64,000 bases of DNA, taken from the NCBI RefSeq assembly GCF_004912145.1, contig NZ_STGT01000001.1, positions 248,001-312,000 on the forward strand, read 5' to 3'. A program made the translations under genes and the position numbers. Shown piece by piece: positions 38,884-49,126 of the stretch. The DNA is from Peteryoungia rhizophila. Its GTDB lineage: Bacteria; Pseudomonadota; Alphaproteobacteria; Rhizobiales; Rhizobiaceae. Below the pieces are notes generated by a model. That model saw only the letters and a program-made list of their open reading frames with translations, did no database searches and was not told where the DNA came from. The first letter of the stretch is position 1; the number at the start of each line of letters is the position of its first letter.

Positions 38884-39753
38884 TCAAGCGAGGTTCTTCT
38901 TGAGGAACTCGACCGTGCGCGACCAGGCGAGGTCGGCTGCGGCCTTGTCGTAGCGCGCCGACGAGGTGTCGTTGTTGAAGGCATGGTTCACGCCCTCATA
39001 CATGTGCAGTTCGTAGGTCTTGCCATTGGCGTCGAGGGCCGCCTTGTAGGCGTCGATGCCGGCATTGATGCGCTCGTCGAGGCTCGCATAGTGCAGCATC
39101 AGCGGCGCCGTGATCGACGGCACCTGATCGGCCGGGGCCTGCGAGCCGTAATAGGCGACGCCGGCGCCAAGCTCCGGAGAGGCAACCGCCATGCGATTGA
39201 CCATACCGCCACCCCAGCAGAAGCCGATCGCGCCGACCTTGCCATTGGTCTTCTCATGCCCGGCAAGGAAGGCGCGCGTCGCCTCGCCATTGGCCGTGGC
39301 ACCGGCCATGTCGAGCGACTGGAACATGTTGCGCGCCTCGTCCTCATTGGCCGGCGTGCCGCCATTGGGCGACAGAAAATCGGGCGCGAGTGCGACGAAG
39401 CCTTCCAGCGCCATGCGACGGGCGACATCGCGGATATGCGGATTGAGGCCACGGTTCTCGTGAATGACGATCACGGCCGGCAGCTTGTCAGCAGCGTCCT
39501 TCGGGATTGCGAGATAACCTTTCATCTCGCCCGCAGCACCGGGGTAGGTCACGTCTTGCAGATCGAGGCGCGCGTCGTTTTCTTCCACGATGGCCGCATT
39601 GGCCTGATTGGCCGCCAGCATCGGCATGATGGCGGCGGCGGCGGCGCCGGCGAGCGCCGTCAGCTTCTGCATGAAGCCGCGACGGTCGAGGGTCAGGTGG
39701 GTGTATTCATCATAGGCATCGATCATACCTTGTGTGATTTCGGGCTTCGACAT
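38884..39753 (-). CDS. Dienelactone hydrolase-family esterase, Tat-type signal
   Basis: From ATG 39753 the protein has 289 residues. Residues about 22-50 (DRRGFMQKLTALAGAAAAAIM) resemble a Tat-type signal with RRGFM, not the strict SRRxFLK, so export is likely but not certain. The alpha/beta hydrolase core carries VIVIHENRGLNPHI, the nucleophile GFCWGGGM, an Asp in YASLDERIN and the His in YEGVNHAFNN. Substrate is unknown; close relatives are called YghX-like. MAPEG gene lies 91 bases upstream. Confidence 0.9.
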   Translation of the reverse strand: MSKPEITQGMIDAYDEYTHLTLDRRGFMQKLTALAGAAAAAIMPMLAANQANAAIVEENDARLDLQDVTYPGAAGEMKGYLAIPKDAADKLPAVIVIHENRGLNPHIRDVARRMALEGFVALAPDFLSPNGGTPANEDEARNMFQSLDMAGATANGEATRAFLAGHEKTNGKVGAIGFCWGGGMVNRMAVASPELGAGVAYYGSQAPADQVPSITAPLMLHYASLDERINAGIDAYKAALDANGKTYELHMYEGVNHAFNNDTSSARYDKAAADLAWSRTVEFLKKNLA

Positions 39754-39844
39754 GACACTCTCCTCGGGGGACGGATTGGATGCCTCCGAAAGATAGCGCC
39801 GGGGTCCATTCCGCCCACACACGTTGCCGTGAAGGCTGAAGGCG

Positions 39845-40258
39845 TCAGCTGGTCGCCATCCAGGCGACAAGCCACAGCCACATCAGGAAGAGAGCCACGA
39901 AGCCCAGCATGAAGGAGAGGCGACGGAGGGGCAGGTTGCCGCTCAGCTGCATCGCGGCCTGGACATAGCGTGCCACGACGAAGAACCAGGCCAGGACCAC
40001 GGCGACGAAGTTGTCCGCCTCGGTCATGAACAGCAGGACGGACACGGCGTAGAAGAGGACGGGCAGCTCGAACTGATTGGCGATCGCCTTGTTGACCACG
40101 CGGCTCTCTTCCGGCTCGGCCAGGTTCTCGCGGAAAGCGATGCGCTCGACCTTGCCGGCGCGCACCACGGCGGCGCGGCGGACGACGAGAAGGGCATAAA
40201 GGCAGAAGACGAGGAAGGCATGGGCCACCATGGGCCAGAACATTTCAAAACCGGTCAT
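39845..40258 (-). CDS. MAPEG-family membrane protein
   Basis: The 137-residue protein has four membrane helices (about residues 5-25, 62-84, 85-105, 115-135) and the FYAVSVLLFMTEADNFVAVVLAWFFVVARYVQAAMQ stretch of the MAPEG (glutathione-related eicosanoid) family, with N-Q-F-E-L-P before the second helix. It may conjugate or detoxify lipid-like compounds with glutathione. Its stop lies 91 bases from the dienelactone hydrolase start. Confidence 0.9.
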   Translation of the reverse strand: MTGFEMFWPMVAHAFLVFCLYALLVVRRAAVVRAGKVERIAFRENLAEPEESRVVNKAIANQFELPVLFYAVSVLLFMTEADNFVAVVLAWFFVVARYVQAAMQLSGNLPLRRLSFMLGFVALFLMWLWLVAWMATS

Positions 40259-40280
40259 CTGAAAAGGACGTCCTTAAAAT

Positions 40281-40847
40281 TCATGCGTGGTTGTGCTTCG
40301 GGCCGAAGGCCAAACGTAGCACCAGAATGCCCGAGATGACGAGTGCGGCAAACTTTACACGTGTCAGCCAGGCCAGCACTTCCGCCAGCAGGTTCGCTGT
40401 TTCCGGCAGTGGTATAGACGGTGGGAAGAGCATGAGGCTGGCAATGTTTTCAGCATAATCGACGACGATATAGGCGATCGGCAGGGAAAGCAGCGCGGGC
40501 AGCAAGCGTTCGGCCGGGCGGCCATAAAGGCCAGAACCGGGTGCCACCCGACGCATCAGCAGGACGAGGAAGAGGCCGAGAAAAGCCGGAAGGAAAAGGT
40601 CGGGGCCGAGATACATGCTCCGAAGAAGCTCGGCTGCCTCTGGCCTCGTCTCCAGCACGCCCGTGAGGGCGAGCAGCCCCTCCCCCGTGCTCTCGATATC
40701 GAGATCGGGCAGCGACCTCCCGCCGGTCAATTCAGCAAAGCGGGATGCAAAGCCAAGGTTCATCCACGCGAGCAGCGCGGCCGAGAAGACGCCGCTCGCC
40801 CAGAGGAGCGGCGCCTTGATAGGTCCCGGCAACGGCCCCAGGATCAT
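40281..40847 (-). CDS. Hypothetical membrane protein downstream of guaB
   Basis: A 188-residue protein with about four hydrophobic segments (residues about 12-30, 80-98, 110-130, 160-178) and no recognisable family. Its ATG overlaps the guaB stop by 3 bases (ATGATC context), so it is expressed as a coupled partner of guaB and is followed 22 bases later by the MAPEG gene; the three may form one transcript. Role unknown. Confidence 0.75.
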   Translation of the reverse strand: MILGPLPGPIKAPLLWASGVFSAALLAWMNLGFASRFAELTGGRSLPDLDIESTGEGLLALTGVLETRPEAAELLRSMYLGPDLFLPAFLGLFLVLLMRRVAPGSGLYGRPAERLLPALLSLPIAYIVVDYAENIASLMLFPPSIPLPETANLLAEVLAWLTRVKFAALVISGILVLRLAFGPKHNHA

Positions 40848-42334
40848 GCGGCGCCCGGATAGTTGGGGCTTTCGCGGGTGATCGTCACACCATGCGGGTG
40901 GCTTTCGCGAAGGCCCGCTCCGGAAATGCGCACGAAGGTCGCCTTTTCCTGAAAGTCCTTGATGTCTTTGCCGCCGACATAACCCATGGCGGCCTTCAGA
41001 CCACCGGCGAGCTGGTGCAGGACGGCCGAGACCGGACCCTTGTAGGGAACCTGGCCTTCGATGCCCTCGGGCACAAGCTTCAGCGTGTCGCGCACTTCGG
41101 CCTGGAAGTAGCGATCGGCCGAGCCGCGCGCCATGGCGCCGACGGAGCCCATGCCGCGATAGGCCTTGAAGGAGCGGCCCTGGTAGAGGTAGACCTCGCC
41201 CGGGCTCTCATCGGTGCCCGCGAGCAGCGAGCCGACCATGACGGCCGAGGCGCCGGCAGCAATGGCCTTGGCCACGTCGCCCGAAAACTTGATGCCACCA
41301 TCGGCGATGACAGGAATGTCGTGCTTGTTGCCTTCCTCGACGGCGGCCATGACGGCTGCGAGCTGCGGAACGCCAACGCCGGCGACGACGCGGGTGGTGC
41401 AGATCGAGCCCGGGCCGATACCGACCTTGATGCAGTCAGCGCCGGCATCGATCAGGGCGCGCGTGCCCTCGCTCGTGGCGACGTTGCCGGCGATGATACG
41501 GATCGCGTTCGACATCTTCTTCACATGGGCAACCGCATCCAGAACCTTCTGGCTATGGCCGTGGGCGGTATCGACGACGATGACGTCGCAGCCCGCGTCG
41601 ATCAGGCGCTCGGCGCGCTCGACACCGTCGTCACCGGTGGAGATGGCGGCCGCGACGCGCAGACGACCCTGGGCGTCCTTGGCGGCATGCGGGTTCAGCT
41701 GCGACTTCTCGATATCCTTGACGGTGATCAGACCGACGCAGCGGCCTTCATTGTCGACCACCAGCAGTTTCTCGATGCGGTGGGAGTGCAGCAGGCGCTT
41801 GGCCTCCTGCTGGTCGACGCCGTCCTTCACCGTGATGAGGTTTTCGCGGGTCATGAGCTCGTAGATCTTCTGGCTCGGATCGGAGGCGAAGCGCACGTCG
41901 CGATTCGTCAGGATACCGACGAGGCGGCCGGGACGGCTGGCGCCTTCGACAACCGGGATGCCGGAAATGCCATGCGCACCCATCAGCGCCTTGGCCTCGG
42001 CGAGTGTCGCCTCGGGGCCGATCGTGACAGGATTGACGACCATGCCGCTTTCGAACTTCTTCACCTGGCGAACTTCTTCGGCCTGTTCGATGGGGGTCAG
42101 GTTGCGGTGGATGACGCCGATGCCGCCGGCCTGGGCCATGGCGATCGCGAGGCGGCTTTCGGTGACCGTATCCATGGCGGAGGAGAGAATCGGCAGTGAG
42201 AGTTCGATGTCCCGGGCAATCCGCGTCGCGATATTGGTCTGCCCCGGCATCACTTCAGAGTGCCCCGGCTGCAGGAGGACGTCGTCAAAGGTGAGCGCTT
42301 CTGCGCCTGTTGCCGACATTACGATGCGTGCCAT
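40844..42334 (-). CDS. guaB: IMP dehydrogenase
   Basis: GuaB converts IMP to XMP in GTP synthesis. The 496-residue protein starts at ATG 42334 ([28 protein letters not shown]); the frame stays open upstream to 42508 but that is not conserved-looking. The catalytic loop [18 protein letters not shown] is present, two CBS domains sit between the barrel halves (about residues 100-220), and the flap [19 protein letters not shown] follows. It leads a possible three-gene minus-strand transcript. Confidence 0.96.
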   Translation of the reverse strand: MARIVMSATGAEALTFDDVLLQPGHSEVMPGQTNIATRIARDIELSLPILSSAMDTVTESRLAIAMAQAGGIGVIHRNLTPIEQAEEVRQVKKFESGMVVNPVTIGPEATLAEAKALMGAHGISGIPVVEGASRPGRLVGILTNRDVRFASDPSQKIYELMTRENLITVKDGVDQQEAKRLLHSHRIEKLLVVDNEGRCVGLITVKDIEKSQLNPHAAKDAQGRLRVAAAISTGDDGVERAERLIDAGCDVIVVDTAHGHSQKVLDAVAHVKKMSNAIRIIAGNVATSEGTRALIDAGADCIKVGIGPGSICTTRVVAGVGVPQLAAVMAAVEEGNKHDIPVIADGGIKFSGDVAKAIAAGASAVMVGSLLAGTDESPGEVYLYQGRSFKAYRGMGSVGAMARGSADRYFQAEVRDTLKLVPEGIEGQVPYKGPVSAVLHQLAGGLKAAMGYVGGKDIKDFQEKATFVRISGAGLRESHPHGVTITRESPNYPGAA

Positions 42335-42638
42335 TGCCAATTCCTTCGTTTGAATAGGCAGAATCCGCCCGGAAAACGGGAAAGCCCGTTCGGTCGCTTC
42401 TGCATGAAATGCTTGGAAGTTGGCGAGGGCTGGTAACACGTTCATGACAGGAAGGGAATAGCAAAACGCGGCGCTGTTCCCGCCTTCCCGGCTTGCTGCG
42501 CGGCGCATACAGAAAAATCGACAATCATTCGAATTTTAATCAGCTGCTACACGGTCTCTGAAGTCATCGCTTATATAAGGGACGTGTTCTCAGGGGCTGG
42601 GGGCATAAAAACAATCAAGAAGACGTAGGGGATCGTCC
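42335..42638. other. Intergenic region guaB / ATPase zeta subunit
   Basis: A 304-base divergent gap. I see no gene. It has an A/T-rich stretch around 42505-42545 and the phrase ATAAGGGA at about 42572, which may be part of the promoters for both genes. Confidence 0.5.
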
Positions 42639-42950
42639 ATGACCGCATTGAAGAAGCGTGCCCAGGCACTCGAAAACCAGTTCGCCCGTCAGGCGGAGAT
42701 CCAGTTCAAGGCTCGCGTGCGCGGCAGCAAGATGGTCGGCCGCTGGGCCGCCTATACGATGGGTCTCGACGATGTCGAAGCCTATGCGCGCACCGTCGCC
42801 GTCAAGCAGGTCGTCGAACCGCACAGGCTTCTGGAGCAGTTGCGCCAGGACTTCTGCACGGCCGGTGTCGCCGTGAGCGATGCAGATATCGACAGCCGCA
42901 TTCATCACTTCATAGAACAGGCAACCGACGAGATCTTCGCCGGGCAGTGA
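42639..42950 (+). CDS. F1-ATPase inhibitor zeta subunit (DUF1476)
   Basis: The 103-residue protein matches the DUF1476 family, the alphaproteobacterial zeta subunit that blocks ATP hydrolysis by the F1Fo-ATPase. It is short, helical and rich in charged residues, with N-terminal KKRAQALENQFARQAE (the inhibitory arm), GRWAAYTMGLDDVEAYARTVAVKQVVEPHRLLEQLRQDF and C-terminal ADIDSRIHHFIEQATDEIF. It stands alone with AGGGGATC upstream. Confidence 0.93.
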   Translation: MTALKKRAQALENQFARQAEIQFKARVRGSKMVGRWAAYTMGLDDVEAYARTVAVKQVVEPHRLLEQLRQDFCTAGVAVSDADIDSRIHHFIEQATDEIFAGQ

Positions 42951-42961
42951 GCGAGAAGTGA

Positions 42962-42988
42962 AGGGGCCGACGCTCCCGCGCGGCCCCT
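42962..42988. terminator. Bidirectional hairpin between zeta gene and metallo-hydrolase gene
   Basis: AGGGGCCG / CGGCCCCT, 8 base pairs with an 11-base loop, and short T-rich ends on both strands, between two convergent genes. Confidence 0.7.
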
Positions 42989-42998
42989 CTTCGTATCG

Positions 42999-43988
42999 TC
43001 AGATGTCGAACTGATAAGCCTTGGGCACGAAACGGTAGCCCTGATCGATCTTTTCGACGAAGCCCACCGCCGGGAACGGCATGTGGTAGCCGAGGAAGGC
43101 GAGCTTGTCGGTCGCGAGCATATCGAAGACCTTGGCGCGGGTCGCTGCGGCGGCTGCCTTGTCCATGTCGAAGCGCACTTCCCAATCCGGCCGCTGGAGC
43201 GACAGCACGAAGTGGTTTGCCGTATCCGCGGTGAGAACCAGCTGGCGGCCTTCCGATTCCAGGCGGTAGATCATGTGGCCAGGCGAGTGGCCAAAAGCTG
43301 CCATGCCGGTGATGCCGGAGACGACTTCTCCACCGTCACCGATGAAGGTCATCTTTTCAGCCATCGGTGTGACATTGGCCAGAACACCCTTGTGACCGTT
43401 CTCGGCCGGCGTGCCGACGCGGGCCGGATCTGCCCAGAAGTCATATTCGGCCTGGCCGGTGACATAACGCGCATTCGGGAAGGCCGGCTGTCCGCCTTCC
43501 ATCAGGCCGCCGATATGGTCGCCATGCATGTGGGTGAGCACAACCGTCGTCACGTCTTCGCGCTTGTAGCCGGCGGCCGTCAAACCTTCCATGAACCGTC
43601 CGAGGCCATTCGCGCGACCACCTTCGCCGAGGCCGGTGTCGAACAGGATGACATCTGAACCCGTGTTGACCAGGACCGGCGCGAAGCTGTTCACGAAATT
43701 GTCGGCGGGAAGGAAATTGGCCTCCAGCAGAGCACCAACGGTTTCCACGCTCTGATTGGTGCCGAAGGTCTCCTGCGGGCTTCCGGAGGCGCGGGCGCCG
43801 TCCTTGACCACGAGCACCTCGAATTTTCCGACGTTGAACCGATGGGTTTCTGGCGGCATGGCGTGGTCGATATCCATCGAAGTCTCGGCGCCCGACTGCT
43901 GTGCAATGGCGGCCCGGGTCATGATCATCGGGGATGCCAGAGCTACACCGGCACCACCGAGAAGCATACGTCTCTTGATCGAAATCAT
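42999..43988 (-). CDS. Metallo-beta-lactamase-fold hydrolase, Tat-type signal
   Basis: From ATG 43988 (MISIKRRMLLGGAGVALASPMIM) the protein has a signal of Tat type with KRRMLLGGAG, and about 329 residues. The MBL metal motif is THMHGDHIGGL, with further ligands in GHSPGHM and a late ADTAN. It is likely exported and binds two zinc ions; the substrate is unknown (candidates include lactones or quinolones). It is divergent from an MFS gene. Confidence 0.9.
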   Translation of the reverse strand: MISIKRRMLLGGAGVALASPMIMTRAAIAQQSGAETSMDIDHAMPPETHRFNVGKFEVLVVKDGARASGSPQETFGTNQSVETVGALLEANFLPADNFVNSFAPVLVNTGSDVILFDTGLGEGGRANGLGRFMEGLTAAGYKREDVTTVVLTHMHGDHIGGLMEGGQPAFPNARYVTGQAEYDFWADPARVGTPAENGHKGVLANVTPMAEKMTFIGDGGEVVSGITGMAAFGHSPGHMIYRLESEGRQLVLTADTANHFVLSLQRPDWEVRFDMDKAAAAATRAKVFDMLATDKLAFLGYHMPFPAVGFVEKIDQGYRFVPKAYQFDI

Positions 43989-44221
43989 CCAAATCTCCTC
44001 GGAAAAAATCCTCCGCCCGTATCGCGGGCTGCACCGCAAATAGGCGGTGGGCCAGCGGCGGAAAGCTCTCTCACACCATCGTGATGGCAAAAGCCTGGAA
44101 CAGCGGAACCCGAAGGTCTGCCCTCCCCTTGTTTTTGCGCAATGAACTGCAAGATCGATTGCCTGGGATCGCAGAACGGCTAGAAGTCGTCACGCCCAGC
44201 GCCGTCCCGTCCGGAATGCCG

Positions 44222-45628
44222 ATGAACCGCATCACGCCTCTGATCCTCGCCGTCGCACTCTTCATGGAGCAGATGGACTCCACCGTCATCGCCACGGCCT
44301 TGCCGACGATCGCCAAGGATCTCGGCGTCGGCCCGATCACGCTGAAGCTGGCGGTCACCTCCTATATGGTGGCGCTCGCGATCTTCATTCCGGTGAGCGG
44401 CTGGATGGCGGACCGATACGGCGCCAAGCGGGTATTCCGCGCGGCGATCGTCGTCTTCATGTTGGGCTCGCTGTTTTGCGCCATCTCGGACTCGCTCGTC
44501 ACCTTCGTGGCCGCGCGTTTCCTGCAGGGCATGGGCGGGGCGATGATGACGCCGGTCGGGCGTCTCGTTCTCCTGCGCACGACGAAGAAAAGCGACCTTG
44601 TCTCGGCCATGGCGCTTCTCACCATTCCGGCCCTGCTCGGTCCGATCACCGGCCCGCCCGTCGGCGGCTTCATCACGACGTTCTTCAGCTGGCATTGGAT
44701 CTTCCTGATCAACATCCCGATCGGGCTCCTGGGCCTGTGGTTATCAAGCATCTACCTGCCCGAGATCCAGCCAATCGAGACGGGGCGGATCGACTGGAAA
44801 GGTTTCCTGCTGAGCGCTTGTGCTGCATCCGGTCTCGTCTTCGGGCTTTCCGTCATGAGCCTACCGGCCCTCCCTGTTTGGGTCGGCGCGGCGGCGACCG
44901 TCGCCGGGATCCTGTCGATGATCCTCTATGTGATCCATGCGCGACGGCACCCGGCACCGCTGCTCGACCTTACGCTGTTTGCCAATCGTAGCTTCCGCGC
45001 CTCGATCATCGGCGGCACGCTGTTTCGCATCGCCGCCGGCGCCACGCCCTTCCTCTTGCCCTTGATGCTCCAACTCGGTTTCGGCATGTCGGCTTTCGAG
45101 TCCGGGATGACGACCTTCATCGCTGCCGTCGGCGCGATCTCCACCAAGTTCATCGCAAGGCGGGCCTTTGCGGCTGTCGGATTTCGCAACGTGCTGATCC
45201 TCGCCGGCATCTTCGGGGCGATCACGACGGGTGCGAACGCAGTCTTTACGCCTGCGACACCGATCGTGCTGATCATGGCGATCCTGCTCCTCGGCGGTTT
45301 CTGCCGCTCCTTCTTTTTCACCGGGGTGAACACGCTGGGTTATGCCGAGATCGAAGACCGTGCCGCGTCGCAGGCCACTTCACTCACATCGGTTCTGCAG
45401 CAGGTGAGCCTGGCAATCGGAGTGGCGGCAGCGGCTTCGATCCTGGAGGCGAGCACGCGGATGTCGGGGGAAACGCTGTCGCTCGGCGATTTCCACCTCG
45501 CCTTTGCGATCGTCGCGGGACTATCGGTCTTCGCGATCCTGCCCTTCTTCGGACTGCCGCGCGATGTCGGGTCGGCCGTTTCGGGCTATCGGCGTGTGCC
45601 CGAGGACGAGACAATCAGCGTGAAATAG
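44222..45628 (+). CDS. MFS drug transporter, EmrB/QacA (DHA2) type
   Basis: The 468-residue protein starts at ATG 44222 (MNRITPLILAVALFMEQMDSTVI) or 44216; a frame open to 44081 is not needed. It has 14 predicted membrane helices, the D-x-T-x-I (MEQMDSTVIATALPTI) of DHA2 exporters and the GWMADRYGAKRVFRAAI loop 2-3 motif. It should pump out organic compounds with protons. It is divergent from the MBL gene and may belong to the same control region. Confidence 0.9.
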   Translation: MNRITPLILAVALFMEQMDSTVIATALPTIAKDLGVGPITLKLAVTSYMVALAIFIPVSGWMADRYGAKRVFRAAIVVFMLGSLFCAISDSLVTFVAARFLQGMGGAMMTPVGRLVLLRTTKKSDLVSAMALLTIPALLGPITGPPVGGFITTFFSWHWIFLINIPIGLLGLWLSSIYLPEIQPIETGRIDWKGFLLSACAASGLVFGLSVMSLPALPVWVGAAATVAGILSMILYVIHARRHPAPLLDLTLFANRSFRASIIGGTLFRIAAGATPFLLPLMLQLGFGMSAFESGMTTFIAAVGAISTKFIARRAFAAVGFRNVLILAGIFGAITTGANAVFTPATPIVLIMAILLLGGFCRSFFFTGVNTLGYAEIEDRAASQATSLTSVLQQVSLAIGVAAAASILEASTRMSGETLSLGDFHLAFAIVAGLSVFAILPFFGLPRDVGSAVSGYRRVPEDETISVK

Positions 45629-45641
45629 TCACGTAGAATAG

Positions 45642-46025
45642 TCACTCTGGCCGCTCGCAAAGGGCCGAGAGCTTGTTGCCATCGGGATCACGCACGTAGC
45701 AGGCATAGAAATTCGGATGATGGGAGCGGATGCCGGGCGCGCCCTCGTCGGATCCGCCATGGGCAAGTGCTGCAGCGTGGAAGGCATCTACAGCCGCACG
45801 GGTGGTCGCCTCAAAGCAGGGCATCGAGCCATTGCCGACAGTGGAGGGCTTGCCGTCATAGGGGCGGGTAACCCAGAAGCGGCAACGACTGTCACCGGGG
45901 ACGCCATAACCGACCTCGTCGGATTCGGTTGCACCCCGGATAAGGCCGAGTGTCGCCATGACCGGGTCATAGAAGCGCGCCGCGCGCTCAACATCGTCAG
46001 TGCCGAGAGTTATGTAGCTGAACAT
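45642..46025 (-). CDS. VOC-family protein
   Basis: The 127-residue protein has the glyoxalase/bleomycin-resistance fold: MFSYITLGTDDVERAARFYDPVMATLGL at the start and the repeating half near the C-terminus ending HPNFYACYVRDPDGNKLSALCERPE, with the metal-ligand Glu-type position near the end. The substrate cannot be told. Its start lies 12 bases after the rlmE stop on the same strand, so it may share its transcript. Confidence 0.9.
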   Translation of the reverse strand: MFSYITLGTDDVERAARFYDPVMATLGLIRGATESDEVGYGVPGDSRCRFWVTRPYDGKPSTVGNGSMPCFEATTRAAVDAFHAAALAHGGSDEGAPGIRSHHPNFYACYVRDPDGNKLSALCERPE

Positions 46026-46037
46026 GCCGCCCGCGCC

Positions 46038-46814
46038 TCAATCTTGATCTTCGTCGGCGGGCATGTCCTCCCGCGGATCGCGGGCGAAACCTTCCTCGTC
46101 GAGTTCGACGATGCCCGGTCCGTTGCGGCCCTTGAAGCCTTTTGCCAGCAGGAACATCTCGACCGATTCCTGCCGCGACGACGCCGGCTTGATGTGCAGG
46201 ACCTGGCGGAAATTCTGCTTCAACATGTTGAGCAGCTCCTTTTCCGTGCCGCCCTGGAAAGTCTTGGCGAGGAAATGCCCGCCCTCGGCCAGAACCTCGA
46301 CGGCGAAGTGGGCGGCCACCTCGCACAGATGCATGGTGCGGATATGGTCGGTTTTCTGGTGTCCGGTGGTGGGGGCCGCCATATCGGACAAAACGAGATT
46401 GGGTGTGCCGCCGACGGCCTCGATCAGCTGGCGCGGGGCGTCCGGATCGAGAAAGTCGAGCTGCAGGATCGTCACGCCCGGGATCTGCGCCATTTCCAGG
46501 AAGTCGATCGCCGCAACGCGGATGTCGTCATCGGTGGAATCAGTGACCTTGGCTGCGATCTGCGACCAGCTGCCGGGGGCAGCGCCTAAGTCGATGATGC
46601 GCTTGGCGCCCTTCAGGACCTGATGCTTCTCGTCGATCTCCAGCAGCTTGAAGGCTGCGCGGGCGCGGTAGCCCTCGAGCTTGGCCCGCTGGACATAAGG
46701 GTCGTTGATGTGCCGCTCAAGCCAGCGCCTGGACGAGGCCTTGAGCTTGCCCTTCTTGACCTTCTGGCCGAGTTTGCGGCCGGTTCTGTTACCGGCGACG
46801 GGTGGTTTTGCCAT
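46038..46814 (-). CDS. rlmE: 23S rRNA (uridine2552-2'-O)-methyltransferase
   Basis: RlmE (RrmJ/FtsJ) methylates the 2'-O of U2552 in the A-loop of 23S rRNA. The 258 residues contain the SAM motif [13 protein letters not shown], the motif [18 protein letters not shown] and the K of the KDKE tetrad in [30 protein letters not shown]. The N-terminal tail is Lys-rich. It starts 2 bases after the Ppx/GppA stop, so both are one transcript. Confidence 0.95.
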   Translation of the reverse strand: MAKPPVAGNRTGRKLGQKVKKGKLKASSRRWLERHINDPYVQRAKLEGYRARAAFKLLEIDEKHQVLKGAKRIIDLGAAPGSWSQIAAKVTDSTDDDIRVAAIDFLEMAQIPGVTILQLDFLDPDAPRQLIEAVGGTPNLVLSDMAAPTTGHQKTDHIRTMHLCEVAAHFAVEVLAEGGHFLAKTFQGGTEKELLNMLKQNFRQVLHIKPASSRQESVEMFLLAKGFKGRNGPGIVELDEEGFARDPREDMPADEDQD

Positions 46815-46816
46815 GG

Positions 46817-48472
46817 TCAGCGCTCCCTGGAGACTGGAGGACGGCGGTTGCGGCCACGGCGCCAGACGCCATCATCGGCCATCATGTCGGTCAGCAAGCC
46901 CTCACGCAGGCCGCGATCGGCAACGCGCATGCGGCTCGACGGCCAGCGGCGGCGGATCGCTTCGAGGATCGCACAGCCGGCCAGAACGAGGTCGGCACGA
47001 TCGGGCCCGATGCAGGGATTGGCGGCGCGGCCGGCGTAATCCCATGAGAGGAGCTTCGCCTGCATCGCGGTCACTTCGGCATCGGAGAGCCAGAGGCCAT
47101 CGACCTTGCGGCGATCGTAGCGCGGCAGGTCGAGATGCACGCCGGCGAGCGTCGTCACCGTTCCCGATGTGCCGATCAGGTGGAAATCATCCTGGCTGCG
47201 GGCAATGTCGGGGCAATCGAAATTCGCCAGCATGCCTTCGACTTCGCGGGTCATGGCCTCGAAGACATCCGGGGTCACGTCACGGCCACCATGTCGCTCG
47301 GACAGCGTGACGACGCCGACCGGCAGCGAGGTCCAATGGGTGATGTGATTGGCCAGCCGGCTGGAGCGGTTGTCGTTGATCCTGATGACGGCGATCTCGG
47401 AAGAGCCGCCGCCAATGTCGAAGAGCACCACCGATCGGGCCTCGCGCCCGACCAGAGAGGAACAACCGGAGACGGCGAGACGCGCCTCGGTTTCCCTGTT
47501 GATAATTTCGAGCTGCAGGCCTGTTTCGCCCGTAACGCGCTCCAGAAAGAGCTCGCCGTTTTCGGCCGCGCGGCAGGCTTCGGTCGCAATCAGGCGCATG
47601 CGCCTGATGTCACGGCCGGAAAGCTTCGCCGCGCAGACGCGCAGGGCATCGACCGCACGGTCCATGGCATCCTGCGAGAGGCGCCCAGTGGCCCCCAAAC
47701 CTTCGCCGAGACGCACGATGCGGGAAAAGGCATCGACGACACGGAACTGGCCGGGCCGCGTCGGCTGGGCGATCAGCAGGCGGCAATTGTTGGTGCCGAG
47801 GTCGAGGGCGGCATAGAGATCGTCGGGGCCGCCGTCGGTGAAGGCGCGCGGCCGATCCAGGGCACGCGTCTGTGTTTGCAGATGGACGGAACCGCGTGCC
47901 TCAGCGGCAGGTGCGGCCTGCTGTTCCGGTCGGCGGGTCTTGGCGTTTCCGGCGGATGGCGGCTCGGAGCCCGCGAGCGGACGCACCTGCCCGGGCTTCT
48001 GGGGTGCCGCATGGCGGTTTCGATTGCGCTTGCGCTTGCGCCCGGGACGATGGCCGGCCGGGTCGGATGGGGCGGTCTGCGGCGAAGACGAGGCGTGAAG
48101 TAGCGACGCGGCGCCGTCTGCGCCTGCCATGCGCGCAGCATCGTTGCGCACAGCCGTCGACGCATTCGTGTCGCCGCCGGACGGCTCGACATTGCCATTC
48201 GAAATGCCATTGAGATCGGAAGGCGGCTGGCCGCCACTCTTGCCACGCCTGCGGCGCTTTCGCTTGCGGATGGGGCCATCCACAAAGGCTGATTCGGAAC
48301 GTCGCTCGGCGACCGGCGCGACTGCCGATCCTGCCGAGGCAGAAGTCTCGTGACCGTTGCTGACCGGTCCCGCCTTCTTGCCCTTGCCGCGCCGACGGGG
48401 AGATCCGCCCTTGCGCTTGCCAGGCGACGCCCCCTCGCTGTTCGGCTGTCCGCCGCGATTGGGGTCTGTCAC
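46817..48472 (-). CDS. Ppx/GppA-family phosphatase with long basic low-complexity N-terminus
   Basis: The ASKHA domain begins about residue 218 ([16 protein letters not shown]), with the second phosphate loop [14 protein letters not shown] and [15 protein letters not shown]. Family members hydrolyse polyphosphate or pppGpp. The start is a GTG at 48472 with GGATAACTTCA upstream; the ATG at 48505 is weaker. The first 215 residues are unusual: basic, rich in Arg/Lys, Gly, Pro and Ala, with runs such as [12 protein letters not shown], probably a disordered nucleic-acid- or polyphosphate-binding tail. Confidence 0.9.
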   Translation of the reverse strand: MTDPNRGGQPNSEGASPGKRKGGSPRRRGKGKKAGPVSNGHETSASAGSAVAPVAERRSESAFVDGPIRKRKRRRRGKSGGQPPSDLNGISNGNVEPSGGDTNASTAVRNDAARMAGADGAASLLHASSSPQTAPSDPAGHRPGRKRKRNRNRHAAPQKPGQVRPLAGSEPPSAGNAKTRRPEQQAAPAAEARGSVHLQTQTRALDRPRAFTDGGPDDLYAALDLGTNNCRLLIAQPTRPGQFRVVDAFSRIVRLGEGLGATGRLSQDAMDRAVDALRVCAAKLSGRDIRRMRLIATEACRAAENGELFLERVTGETGLQLEIINRETEARLAVSGCSSLVGREARSVVLFDIGGGSSEIAVIRINDNRSSRLANHITHWTSLPVGVVTLSERHGGRDVTPDVFEAMTREVEGMLANFDCPDIARSQDDFHLIGTSGTVTTLAGVHLDLPRYDRRKVDGLWLSDAEVTAMQAKLLSWDYAGRAANPCIGPDRADLVLAGCAILEAIRRRWPSSRMRVADRGLREGLLTDMMADDGVWRRGRNRRPPVSRER

Positions 48473-48782
48473 TGAAGTTATCCACTGCACCGCGCAAGGC
48501 GCCAAGATCGACGCATGCCGCTGGTGTCATCATTCGTTTCGTTGGGCGGAGCATACCAGCGCCGGCCCCCGCCGCCAAACGGTTTTTCACAGGGCCGACG
48601 CGGGGCCGTCTCAGGCGCCGTCCACGCGGGAGAAGAGGAAGAATGGCGCGCGCCTAGCCCGCCGGCCGCGACATCCATCTCCCCCTTTCTGGCCCGCATG
48701 CATTTTTTTCGAAAATCAGTCTTTGCAATGCCGGATGTTTTGGCTATAAGCCCGCTCACCGATCGCCGCGGCGATACCCTGG
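48473..48782. other. Intergenic region Ppx/GppA / tRNA-Gln
   Basis: 310 bases without a gene. Towards its right end lies the candidate tRNA promoter listed separately; the rest shows nothing I can name. Confidence 0.5.
48723..48750 (+). promoter_or_regulatory. Promoter of tRNA-Gln
   Basis: TTGCAA (48723-48728), 16 bases, TATAAG (48745-48750), ending 32 bases before the tRNA. A close match to the sigma-70 consensus for an expected strong promoter. Confidence 0.65.
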
Positions 48783-48856
48783 TGGGGAATAGTTCAACGG
48801 TAGAACGACGGACTCTGACTCCGTTAATCTTGGTTCGAATCCAGGTTCCCCAGCCA
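48783..48856 (+). tRNA. tRNA-Gln (anticodon CTG)
   Basis: A 74-base cloverleaf with an encoded 3' CCA. The acceptor arms TGGGGAA and TTCCCCA pair, the D arm is GTTC...GAAC, the anticodon arm is ACGGA-CTCTGAC-TCCGT with CTG at positions 34-36, and the T arm CTTGG-TTCGAAT-CCAGG. Its discriminator base is G. It marks the change from core to accessory sequence. Confidence 0.96.
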
Positions 48857-49050
48857 AACTATTTTTTTCATATTTTTCAATGACTTAGGCAACCGGAGCA
48901 ACCCCCTACCGGAACAGTTTGCCGCATCACTTTTCCGGAGCACGCCGACCGGAGGTCGACAGTCGGTCCCCCCTCCATATCCGCTCCTTCCCGCCCGCTT
49001 TTCATGAGTCTTGATCGGGTCGATTTGATTCCGGTGGACATCTAAAGCTT

Positions 49051-49108
49051 TGATAGTCCCGTTCGGTTCGTTTTCGCGCGATTATTTGACTATTGTGCTT
49101 CAATAGTC
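49051..49108. promoter_or_regulatory. Candidate HipB operator cluster
   Basis: A perfect inverted repeat GACTATTG-TGCTT-CAATAGTC spans 49088-49108, 18 bases before the hipB start, and a further related half-site TGATAGTCCCG is at 49051. HipB-type HTH proteins repress their own promoter through repeated palindromes of this kind. Confidence 0.65.
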
Positions 49109-49126
49109 CCGAAAGGGATGATTCAC

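Noticed and set aside
40892..42199. 435-codon plus-strand frame
   Set aside because: Antisense to guaB.
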